64,000 nt of DNA, taken from positions 17,431,001 to 17,495,000 of the forward strand of contig JBBMOA010000007.1 of the NCBI GenBank assembly GCA_037954235.1, in the 5' to 3' direction. Of this stretch, positions 26,470 to 39,437 are shown in pieces. The translations under genes and the position numbers were made by a program. Every line of letters begins with the position of its first letter. The first letter of the stretch is position 1. This DNA is from Aulostomus chinensis (lineage: Eukaryota; Chordata; Actinopteri; Syngnathiformes; Aulostomidae). The notes under the pieces are model-generated. The model saw only the letters and a program-made list of their open reading frames with translations, searched no databases and was not told the DNA's origin.

Positions 26470-29400
26470 CGCGCGTTTAGATCAGTGAACTCTCTGACCT
26501 CCTCCCTGCGTTCAGAACCGGCTCTCTGGATGAACCACTTGATCTGAGCCTGCTGAGATTTGGGGATACACTCCAGGAAGGTGGAGTTGCTCTGTACCCC
26601 AAAGAGAACCTTCTCCTCCACCCATCCCCCAGCAAGACCTGAAGAAAAAACAAAACATTTATCTTTGAAAAACTGTACAATGCAGCTTTTGACTACATAA
26701 GTGAAGAATTATGTCCACATACTGTCATCTGCATCCCAGCACTGACTAGCAGGGTCTCCGTGCTTGATGTCCTGCCTCCTGGCTCTCCTACAGAACCAAC
26801 GCACACGTTTAACCCATGATGGTGACACAAAGTACTGAGATAATATAAAACCTTTACAATCTGACACCAAAAACCTCAGGACCAAACGCCAGTCACTTTA
26901 AGTCATTGTCTTTTTCTGATGTCCCAAAGATTCTTATGGATTAACAAGCCGGCATTGATAGAATTTTTGGCATTTTACATAAGTTAAATCCCTTTAAGTG
27001 TCTTTTTTTTTTTTTAAGTGAAAATGGGGAGACAAAAGAACAAAAAGGAAAAATTACAGAATCTGTTGATAAAAACAGCCCACATCAAAATACACAAATC
27101 AGTGATATTAACCTGCGTGAAGGATGACTTTGGTTCTGTTAGTTTTTTCAGTGTCTTTTAGCAACATGACACAAAAACTAAAGGACCAATTAGCTTTAAA
27201 ATGACTGGGGACCTGGTGCATAAAGCATGAAGGCAGATCTCAGTATTGATCCAGATTTATTGATTTTCTCATGGTCTTTAACAACATTGTGAGATCAACC
27301 ACACGTGATCCTGCAGATGTGGATTAATCGTTTCATTTGGTGGAGCGCAATTTCTTTCTTTTCATCAATTTCTCAGGAAACTATTTTCATCAGAAACATT
27401 CGTTAATAAGGATTTAATGATTTGGATCATGATTAATGTTGAATCAGATAAATGTAGTAAAAAATGACCACAGATGATCAGAGAGAACATCACACTCTCA
27501 TCTAGGCTAATGTTCTTACGCCTGCTTATACGAACTCATATTTCATTGAATTTTCTTTACATCTCTGCTTCTGTTTTGACTTTCACACTCATGCCCTAAA
27601 TTGCAAAGCCCTCTCACCAAGTGATGTGTATCCTAAAATGCCAAACATGTGAGTGTTGCATGACAGTGACCTCCAGCAACAGTTTGTCCAAACCCGGTAT
27701 GAATGTGATTTAGGATGACATCTTATTACTGGTAACCCTATACTGTTTCGCTGGGTGTAAACTGAAATGCATAACAAACATTCTTAAGGCATTTTGTCTC
27801 TTTTCAGGACATTTTCAGGTCAAGCTCTACATACGAGTGCAGAAAGCCGTATGTGTGGATATATTTCTAAAAAATTAAAAAAAAAAAAAAAAAAAGGCCC
27901 ACCTCATCGGCTGGGCAGGCGGATAATTGTTATTTTATCTCCTTTTTTTCCCGTCACAAAAGTGATAGTAAACGTTCAAAAAATAAGTGGTGTGTCATGT
28001 GACTTTCTAGGGTTTCTTCAAATCCACCTCCCGTCAGCCCCGTGTGGTGGGACATCTGTAGCCTACACTTTCAAGGAGCCCTCCAGACCAAAAGCTGAGG
28101 CTCCATTTTTCCACAAGCCATAACAGCATCCCCACTGGCATACAAAAAATATGTCACCGTGACCCCTAACTGTAGGGTACAAACTCTATAGAGCCTAGTT
28201 TTGTGCACGCAAGTGCACAACAGGAAGGAAAACACACACACACACACACACACAGAGTCTAAACCTCAAGAACTACACTCCAGAGAAGTGGAATGACAAT
28301 CGCATTAATCAGCTGAGGAATAGCGTCTCTAATGACTCAGCACTCAGATGGACTAATATCCATGCAAAAATGCTGAAGCAGTGAGGAGAACTAAAATAGG
28401 AAACATATTTAGTCCTGAACTCTCTCTGACAAGTCCACAATAAAGAACCGGCCTCAGGAACACAGATTTCCCACCGTGGAGAAGTAGGGCGACTTTTAAA
28501 CAAGTTCAAAGCTGTTTAAAGATTCATTTCCGTTCATCTACATGCGTTCATGGTGCGTTTTGTCTCATCTAATCCAGTAAGACAGTGTGTGCTAAATATC
28601 ATATATCAGAGCACGTGTCACGTAAATACCTCTTGGATGCAGGGATGTACCGTGAACACGTATGTCCATCCCAGGCACAGTAGGGGTCTCGTGCCAGGCA
28701 GCATTCGGCGCAAGCTTGACCGTATAGATGACATCGACTGAGTGACACCTGGGCGAGCCCCTCACGTGACCCCGCATACAGCTGTTGCTATGGTGACACA
28801 CAAACTTCAACTTTAGGGGAGGTAAATGTGAAGATTTCAAAATGAACCATCGTACGGAAATTCATTTGAAGTGTAAAAAATATCAAATGACAACAACAGA
28901 AGCTCACTTATTTACATAAAACTGCAGGTATTTTACACTACTTTGATGTTAAAAAATAAATTAAACTAAGATTGTGTGTAAAGGGATTTGATGCCAAAAC
29001 ATGAACAACAAACAAAAAAGACGGTTTGCAAACTGCCATTAACAAAATAATAAATTCAACGATTCTACACAAACATTACCACGTATCAGCTTCTGACAAA
29101 AACAAGCACGATTTAAAAGTACAATAAGAATGTGATAACATATAAATATTAAAGAAAAATGTTGAATGTTAGCTTTAATAATGTTAGTTTCTATAAGGGC
29201 AACAGTTATGTGCAGTATTTATTTATCTTTGGACTTTTCAGAAATGTGTTACTTAACGCGTATTAGAATGGATACTTTTTGAACCTGTGGGAAAAAAAAG
29301 CCATCATTGTGCGATAGCTTTGTTTTTGTAGTTGTTTCTGATGGTCTTTGTCATGTAAATTCCTTAATAAAACTTACAAGGGAAAAACTAAATGCGTTTG

Positions 29401-32400
29401 CTTGTAAATTGTGTTTTGCACTGTAAACCCGCTGTGTTCGTCTGAGAGTTATAAGGCATTTGTAAACTGAGTTATGTGCTCATTATATTGTGGCATGAAA
29501 TTAGCTCCGTACAACACGGTATGGCTGGATGTCAAAGTATTTTAACCATTCAGCTCATTTAAATTCTCAACATGACCACCTGGGAAAAAACAAAAAAACA
29601 ACCCACACACGCTGAGAATTTCTCTGCGTGAGGAATTTAAAAAAAAATGTATTTCTGAGGTTGTGTTCTGACTTGTCTAAAGTTAAAGAGATTCCTGCAC
29701 AGAACTTTCACCCTATGAAAACACAGGAAAGTATGCACATACAGACACACACATGCGCGCACACACAAGTCAAATGCTGCTGGAGATTAGGATTGAAATG
29801 TGTACTGACACCCCTGACCCCTAGATAATGAGGCAGAAGAGGGAGAGAGGGCCAGGAAGAAACTGAGAGGGCTAAAGAGAGAAAGGAAAATAGAATACCA
29901 GAATGAAATGGGGGCAAAAAAAAAAAAATGTCCTGAGAGGGCATTTCCTGTTTTGCAGAAGGTGTGAGTAAGCAGGGAAACGTGCATGCTTGAGGAGGGG
30001 CTTCGTTTTCATTCTTTTGTGGTACCCAACAAAACAAAAAAATCAATAATACTTCAACCTGAGTGGGTGTAATTAAACACTGAAAAGCACCTTACTGGCT
30101 GTTGTGCATTGATACCCTATTGCTACGAACACCAATCATGTTTTCAATGAAGATGGCATGAATGAAGGCAGAAAGCAGAAGGAAACAGTAAAGGGTTTTA
30201 AATTAAAGAGATTGATGAGGTCATACCTGTTTAGAGGATATCTCCAGACTGAGAACGGGAGTGGGAACCTGAAAAAAGCAAAACAAATACATTTTACCAA
30301 CTCAACAAACACTCACACGCTTCTGGAACATTTTCTTAGCAAAGCGAAGCGATTCTGTTGATAACTCGTGTAAAAGAAAAGAGCAATGCAGGGTTTTTAT
30401 ACCAGATGGTTGATGAATATTTAATTATTTTTGATTCATTTACAATCCAAATCTGGGCAAATGTAGAAAACTTGTCATCATCTACCAAAGAAAGTATCCC
30501 TGTAATATTTGCAGTGTGTAGTTGTGTTGCACGTCAAACCTGGAAGACTTGCAGCTCCTCAAGAACAACTTCCTCTGTTGACCAGTTGTCTTGGGTGATG
30601 CTCACCACCTTCAGAATTGTTCCAACATCTACAGCCAGAAAATTGTTTTAGTTCATGGCGTGAATCTGCTCAGACCACCAGGACTGCCTGACGACTTGTG
30701 TTGATGTAGTGCCCTCTAGAGGCCAGCTGAGAGAAAGCAGGTGTTCAGACTCACCTGTTCCAAGGAAAATGACTTCATATTGTCCATCTTCTGCTAAAAC
30801 TCTGTCCACCACAATCTTAGTCAGGGTGTAGTCCACCCGGACACGTGTGAACACGGGTCTGCCAGTCAGAGGGTAGACGGAGCGGTGCATCAGAGGGTGG
30901 AAACGGATGAAACTGACAACCTCATCTGGGAAGTCTTTGGTGGTCTTGATCCTTGGATCATATGTTTTGCTGGGACACTAGAGTGTGAGAGAACATATGC
31001 TGATTTTATGTAAAATTCCACTGCATGATTGTGATAAGTCACTTCTGTCCCTCAAACAAATGGACCGCTTGCTCCTCATAACATTCTAGAGAAACATGTC
31101 TCCCTCAAGTGGCCATATGATGAATAGCAGGATTCAAAGCACATCTGGAACATATGTTTATTATTTGTGCCATCCCCCACTTCTCTGGATATATCTTCAG
31201 TCTAAAAAAAGTGACTCATCTGTACACCTGAAGCTTATAGTAACTCCTCCATACATCACCAGGCCCCTGATTAAACAAAATGAATCTGATCAACATGTAA
31301 AGTAAGCTGACCAAAGCCAAGGTTATGTCATACGTCATGGGGTTGCAGATCCAGATGTGACTATGCATACCCTACAGCATTTTGAACATTTCACCCTCCA
31401 CCCATGTGCTCTTTCCTATGAGGCAAAGTTTATTATTCTGCAATTAGAAAGTAAATTGAAATTTTTCATGCACTTCTCTGAAAAGAAAATAATCTTCAGC
31501 TCAGAGTGACTAAATAAGAGTTTTCTGTTTGACGCGCTGCCAATCTGTGCATGGTGTCCTACGCACCGTTCCAGGACGGGGGTAAGGTATCCTCCCCTCG
31601 TACTCAACCCATCGGTGGTCAGGGCCTTCCTTGTGGGCGTAAGGTCCATTAAACACAGCCCTAATATCTGCCATGCTGTACACACACACAGCTGAGCCAC
31701 GGAAGATAGAGCTAAGGGAGACAAAACACCGGGATAAAGGTGGTGTAAGGGGTGGGGGTCACAGGTGGTGTTGATGTTGGTGGGATGAAGAGTGAGAATA
31801 CCTGGAGGTGGTGAAGACCGCATACACTACAGGGTTTTTGTCATCTCTGGTGGGAAGAATGAAGATGTCCTCTACAACAAAGAAGAAACACACAGAAAGA
31901 CTGCCTTTTTTTTTCTATTCATCATCGAAGAGCTCTTCTTTCACTTTTGATTGGAGACACTTACGAAGCTCATCAAAGTGTGTGTCCACTCCGTCCGGTC
32001 CAGGAATAGAACACACAAGTCTTGCTTTGAGGAACGTGGTCCATTTATTGGTCAAACTCCTCAGCCCACCCACGTCATTCTGGAACACAAGTTCAAACAG
32101 TCTAGCGAAACCACCCACAGCTGTTCAACTTGGACAACTGCAGTTAATAACTCACATTAAAATCCAACCGTAATCTATCTAACAGAGTGAACAGCCTGGC
32201 TCCTGACTCCTGCTCTAATTAGATAAATATACAGGTGAACAACATGCCGTTTGTATGGAATCTGATTATTTGAAGAACTTCATGTTAATTGAATGGCAGA
32301 CATGAGTAATTGAAAAGAGAGGGAACGCAAAGAAAGAGGGGAAAAATAGAAATGCAGCTTGTACAGAGACAGTATAAAAACCAAATATAGCTGCTGATTA

Positions 32401-35400
32401 ATAAGTTTTATCTTTAGCATATGAATTGCTGGTTCAAGTACCGACCTTTGATCAAGCTGTGGTTCAAGCCTTCAGGTATGTAATACACACAAGACGTCCC
32501 CATTAAACCCGGCCGCTTCCCGAACTATGTGGTACTCCATAGGAGCGGTCCTTACGGCTGAATACGCACTCTTGTGTTCAAGAGACCAAAAAAATGTAAG
32601 CACTTAATGAGGATGTTTAACAATGGTGATAATCTTCAAAGAAGAGAAGTGCACTCATTCCCTTTAAAATACAGAAACACACACACACAAAACAGAGTGA
32701 ACGATGGACAGAAACACAAAGAACACAAGAGAGAGAGAGAGCGAGAGAGAGAGAAAAGGAAAACGAGAGAGGATTGTAATCCAGAAGAATCTCCTTCAAG
32801 TCGGTCTTGCAGCTTGCTCTCAAGTCATAAATACACTGGAAGCGCTTCTCTAAGAATGTAGTAACAGACCTCCGAATGCTACGAGCAAACTGCCGTAGGC
32901 GCTCGTCCCACTTAACTATAACTGATCCCCTCTCATCAATCTGTCTGGCCTCTGCTCTCAACCAGCTGGTTCCTATTGTGTGTTTGGAGGTTCTCACTGT
33001 TTGCCACTCGGCTGCCAAACGGATGTATTCTGACAATACCATGCGCCAGCTTCCGCTTTGTTAACCAACAACTTGCATCACCGCCGGGAAAAGGAAAAAA
33101 CTTTGGAAACGTTTCAAAAAGAGAGTTTAGAATTTTAGAGCCTTTCAGTCGCTGGTTTGAAGCAAATGTCTGAAACTATGCAATGCCTCTTGCTGTCAAA
33201 GTTGACAGTTTAGGCATAGTTGCACAAGGCTTTAATGAACATCTACTGAGGAAAAATGGAGAGGATTTATACGCAGTCGGGAAGTTCAATGTGGTCTTTG
33301 ATGCCACCTTTTATCAGCCATATTGCATAATCAAAGACAAAATTTGGTAAAACCTGGGAGGCCATCAGCTACATCAGAGCTTATTTGAAAAAAGTTTCTA
33401 TAGTCTTTTTTTTTTTTTGGATAAACCTTTGTCATTGTGCTTAGTTTTTTTTCTAATCTGCTGTTTACATCACCTTTTCTAATATAACACTTCAAATTGA
33501 TTCTTCAAAATATGTTGACTAACAATATAGTGGGAGCTTCTCCCAACTACATTCACCGAAACAACAATCCTGGCAGCAGCAGCACTTTGAATGTTTTGTC
33601 AGGACAGCACGAAGGGATTCAAATCATGATTTACTGCCTCTGACAGCAGCAACTCTCTGACTCTTTCAGTGGACTACAAAAGTATCCTGAAGGCCTCTTT
33701 GTATGGGACATAACACACTTGTGTAGGAGCTGTGCTCCTTATCTGATCAGATAGCAGCAGGAGTTACGGCTCCTTCATACTCTACTGTCAGAGCTCCTAC
33801 TGTCTCTCTCCCCGGGGTCCACCATCTTCCTCTTTCATCACCTGCTAGATCATGAATGGTCATGTATAGAAGTCTGTGTTGAGATCCCCTGCACCCTCAC
33901 CCCTGTACCCCCCACTTTTCACGCCACTCTTGTGTAATATCTCACCTTGCACACACGAGCCACGCGGGACAGGATGCTCTTGTCGTTGCCTTCCCATGAC
34001 ACCTCGCGGAAGAAAAAGTAGATCTTATCATCATCTGGATTGTAGGTGTCGGCGATGGGGTGAGCAGATATAAACCTGGCCTCTAAAGACACGCAGGGAG
34101 AGGAAAGGAGAGTGTTAAAATATGTCAGGTAATAGCTTAGCCGTGTGACACGGCCTTGGGGTGGCATTAGTGTTACACTTAGAACGCGAAATGTTTACAA
34201 TCTCACTCTTTTACAACACAGACGTCTGATTTATGTTGTTTCTACTCAATAAGCTTAAGCTCGGACCAAACATGAATCTAAAACCTGTCATGTAGTTTGC
34301 TACATGGACAAATTTAGTGTTAGACAGAATATTTAAGTTACTTTAAAAGCAGTTTTGTTTACCTCTCTATGATTTTCAGCCTGTCTGACAGTGAGGCGGC
34401 AGTGTTGGAGAGAGATAATCCTGTAATTGGAACACCCAGGCTCAAAAATCTAACCAGCTAACGTCTCAGAGTACAGTCAAAGAGCTCCTTTTAGTTAAAG
34501 CAGCAATGAAAATACTTAGATCATATTCTGCATTCAAAACTGTACTTAGAAAAACAAAAAGCTCCTTACACAACAATGACTTTCTGTATTATCGTCTTCT
34601 GCAGTCATGTGTCTTGTACTCACCCTCTTTTATGTCTTTCTTTATGGTTTGGTTTCCCAAAACCTCTTAATGTAAAAATATGCAAATCTTCAATTTTACA
34701 AAAATAACACCTGTATCAAAAAGCTCTGACATAATCATGAGTCATCAATAAAGACGTGCTTTAAACTAAAAGGTAAAGAAGCTAACAAGACGTGTGACAG
34801 TAAAGAAAAATCCCATTATTTCAGTGCCCTGGGGCGCTTGTTACCAAACTGTTGCTTCGTAAACATCCAGCTGTTGGATTGTTTATCTGGTAACATCTTG
34901 ACTTCACAGCTTTTTGAGGAAAAAATGTAGTTTGATCTGGATTTTTTTTTCTTAATGCGACCAGAATGGATGCTTTGTACTGTAAAATAACACAGAATAT
35001 AAACTAACTTCAGGAATGGGACATGCAGGATCACTGGAGTTCCTCAGTTTTTGATAGTTAAATGAAAAGTTGTCACTCCCTGAAATGAGTCTTATTCTAA
35101 CTGTAGACCAAACTGACTTCAGGGACACATTGTAAATGAAGAAAATGGTAAAGGAGTCACTTCAGCTTCACCTGAATTATATGCATTTTTTATATTCAGA
35201 ACAAAATTGAGGGGAAAAAAAGATAGATTCTGAGGTTTTTGTCATTTCACCGTTCATGGATATTGTGGAATTTGTCTGCACTGAATTGAGAACATGAACA
35301 GATACATGTATAAATATAAAGGTGTGTAAAATATCAAACTGCGTTTGGGTTTTGATTTTATCTTGGTAGAAGTGATTAGGAACACCTATGAATCGGTCAA

Positions 35401-38400
35401 TCTGACTCAAGGCAGGACACTCATTGTATTAACATTAACATTACAATATTAGCACTCATAACTTTATGTTCACTATTTTTGCAGCTGTTTTTATTCTTGA
35501 GGCCAATACATCACACACTCACACGCACACACACACACACACACACGCTTGCAGTGTTAGCTGTCTTGGCCCGTTGATGCTGAACAGACATCAGAGTGTT
35601 GCCAACTACTGTCAGTGGAATGCAGCTAAGAACTGATCTAAAAGTCATTAAATGTCACTAAATGATGGCATGCACTAATAGGCTTTAGTCAAATGACAGT
35701 ATGTGCCATGCAACAATAGAAATGTCTCCAGCTGTGGAAATTTGCCAATTACACAATGTTCTGGGAGGACTATGACACAAATTAGGATCCTCACAAATCC
35801 TGCTCCCTGTCAAGGTGGAGCAGACAAACAAGGAGGAGGAGAGCCAGAGAAGTCCTCCCAACAAACTAGACGGAGGGAGAGAAACTTGTTCGGCAGTTGT
35901 TTTTGCTTGCATAGAATCATAAAGTCCCGATTCAAATAAAATGTATATGTCACCGAGCACGAATAATTTGCATATTTTTCATGCCATCACATGATCTTTG
36001 CAGTCTGCCTGCCTTTGGTTGCTTCTCTCCCCGACTCTGTGCACACATATTCTTTGACACAACTGAGTTCCTAAGAAAACTATTCTCAATTCCATATATT
36101 TATTATGTTTTGTCGTCATACGACGGGACAGATGCCACACGGTCTGACAAAAACACACATAGTTTAAAAAGATGGCGGCTGTGCTTTGATTTCAGCTTTA
36201 TTTGCTTGAAAATGGTCACTTGGGGAGGAAGTCACACGTGACAGAATATCTTCCTCTCACTCAGCACAGCATCCTTCTGAGTAACAAACCTCAAAGTGCA
36301 CTTGCACAGCTCATTCACGTTTATATGTCAGCCACTGAACATGCAGTTCTACAGAGTGAATGGAGAAGATACAGACAGAGGCGTGTGCGTGTGTATAATT
36401 TGCAGGGCAACTCTCTCCTTTAAAGGTAGCTGAGGTTAGTCCAAAATATCTATAGATTTACTGCGGAGAAAAAAGGCTCTGAAACACTTGAGCTAGTGGA
36501 TTTACAGCTCTTTATAGCTGCTTTAATTACTATCATTTATACCTAAAGCTTTCTGGACGGATATGCGGTGAATTCCTAAATTAAATGCCGTAAGTAATTC
36601 GTCATTCAGATGGATAGCGTTAATAGAAATGTACCGCTAGAACGTAATGTGGGAAACCGTAGTCGGGAAAAGTAGTTGCCATCCGTGTCCTGATTCAGAG
36701 GGGAACTATTCCAAAGGCTTGAGTGTTGCAGTGACATTACATCAACATTAGCTCAACTCTCGAAGCTGAGCCAACCACCCTAGAGTGATTCCCCCGACTG
36801 GAATAGTTTAATGTATGACTGACGAATACGCTCAACAGAAGGTCATTGTTACTCCTGCAGCGATGTTCCACTGGCTCACAGGGAGAGAAAAACACTGCAA
36901 GAAATGATGTGTTCCTTCAACACACACGGAGAGAAAAAGAGAGATATAATTACTCCAAACATCTCCGCTGTTGTGAAATGTAGAGACCGTGTGTTAGGAT
37001 TTAGATCCTGGTGACAAGCAGTGATGCACCGCGAGACCAGAGAGCAGTGAGGGACTCCATCGTCCGTGATGGCTGCCCGTGAGCATATTTGCGTGTGCCT
37101 GGTTGTGTGACTAACATCATGAACTTTGTGGCACACTGTAAATTCCCCAGTAGGTGTGGTCCCAGCTCAGCTATGGCATTCATATAAAAGTTCCAGCCAA
37201 ATGAATACACGGGCTGTTTCCTCTACACTGGAATGCCAATAACCACCCTGAGGGCACAGAGAAGCTCTTTGTGTCAGTGAGGAGGTTGGAAGTTTGCAGC
37301 AAAAAAAAGAAGAAAAAAAAAAAGCAATAACACGTTTTGAATGCACTCAGCTTGTTAATGTGGATCTGTGCAAGCATGTGTGTACCATTGATCCAGTAGT
37401 CTTCAGAGATATCCGTGCGTATGTAGTGCTGGTCAGGAGGGGGGCCAAGGGAGCGTGTGAATGTCGTGTCTTTACCCAAGAAGTCTGAAGCGGTTCCCAC
37501 ATAGAGATACTGGTCTGAAATAAAATGTACAGATACAGGGCAAAATAAAAACAGCACTACTTCCACATTCGCAGATGACGTGTTGTTTTGTTTTCTTCCT
37601 GATAAAATGTCTGCTCCTTGACCAATGTAAGTTGGGAGAGATGGAACTGTCAGCAGGGAAAATACATGGATACAAATTCAACTACAGAGCTTAGTGGAAA
37701 CTTTGAAAAGGAACCTAATTTATTTCAGGGAGAAGAGCGCCGTGAAGCAGTAACATTCTGGTGCATGGGAGATAAGGCACACGGAAGACTGCTAGGCTAG
37801 TGAGTTATGACTCGTCCTACCTGTGAGGACGGAGGTGAATGGCTGCGAAGGATCAAAAGGACATTTCAATCTGCCAGACTCCACTGTACTGGACAGCAGT
37901 TGGAACACACCATCCTGAGAAACAAAAAAAAAGGGGGAGTTTTCCTTTTTTTTTTAAACTTGTAGCTAAAGTATTCTTGTTGAAAGTTGCTCAGTTATGT
38001 GAACTTTACCTGTCTGTGGCCGGTGAGTTCTATAAAAGCACAGCTGGGGTGGAAAGCCCCCGTCCCGCAGGCGTAGACGTGTGTTAGATTGTAGTTGTGG
38101 AGGACTCTGACAAAGTTAGCACACTCCAACTGGGACAGAGTAAAACAGAATCGGATGAAGTGTAATGAAGAGTCTGGTATATCCTAAAAGATAGAAGAAT
38201 CAATATGATGTTTTTGTCACTAACGTTTGCATTTTTTCCCGCCAGTTTGCACGTGTCCACTCGATCCCGGGGAGCAGGCCAGTGAATCTGATGATCAAAG
38301 TGACATTTAACATTTAATTTAGAACACTTTTTTTTTTTTTAAGATTCTTTTGGAGGCAACCGCGTGAAGTTTCTGCTCTTGACCCTAATTGCAGTGCGTT

Positions 38401-39403
38401 CAGCAGTGCTTGCGAAGCAAAAAGGCGGCCGGGCATCAGGGAACATTAGATTTGGTGGAGTTTGAGCCAACTATTTGATTTAAATCCATTTTTTAATAGT
38501 TCTGAATCATTTTTTTAATTCTTGTGTTTTCTTGGCAAGTACGATATAAATTACAAATCAGCACTGACTACCTTTCTACAATCTTCACAACGATAGCAGG
38601 AATATTAATCAACTTGACAAACGCCTCCAGATCCAAGACCAACTGACACACAACATGCAGTCTCCCTTCCATGTACCCCACCATGTTCACACATGTGTTA
38701 TAACAGGCTTACGTGCTTAGCGTGTTACCTCCCCCTAAATCCTACCAAGGAGAGCTATCGCCAGACTTTTTCATGGTTCAACAGAGCTTGAATAGTCATG
38801 CAAACACATCTCTGAAAATATTCAAACCTCTCAGGATTCCAATTCATTACATGCCGCTCAGGAATTCACAAAGAAAAAAAACCCAAACGTGATGAACGTG
38901 ATGCATTTGAGGTCTGTGAAGGACATTAAATTGGTTTCAGATTATTAAATTATCAGTGGCCTAGTTGTTAACCATACGAGGATATTTACAGGCCTGTCAA
39001 AAAAGAAGTTGATCTCGCACTCCTAACAAGGTGGAAACACCTGGAATGTTTTTTAGCAGCTGTATTTTAGTGTCCTTTGGCCTCTTTCCAGGTGGGGTCT
39101 CTTCACTTGCTGAAAAACAACAACAACAAAAAAAGTTCGTGGCAATGGATCATATTCACTCTGGTGTCAAGAAAATGTCCCAAAGGAATCGGAGCATTGG
39201 ACTTTTGTTGCATATCTTCTCAGCATCAGTATCAGTGACCAGAGAGGCAACACTTAGAGAGCAGCCCTAAGAGTTAAAACAACCAGATAAAGATCAAATA
39301 AACACACTGTCGTCCCACTTGCGGATCAACCTCAGCTGCATAAACACACACTCACATCCACAAACTTTAACATATGGCGCCTCTTAAGATGCATGTGTGT
39401 TTG

Positions 39404-39437
<34 letters not shown>

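Larger units (their letters stand above)
19751..26498 (-). other. sema3d: sema3d intron 17 (6.7 kb)
   Basis: The largest intron within the coding region. It splits the Ig domain between its C and F strands. It holds the SINE-like repeat, the perfect 33-bp palindrome and several microsatellites. No coding sequence was recognised. Confidence 0.85.
32080..33945 (-). other. sema3d: sema3d intron 8 (1.9 kb)
   Basis: Contains the unrecognised 90-codon ORF and the GA microsatellite; otherwise nothing identified. Confidence 0.85.

Noticed and set aside
31416..31823. 135-codon minus-strand ORF over sema3d exons 10 and 11
   Set aside because: Wrong frame for the semaphorin exons; the spliced exon reading is strongly supported instead.
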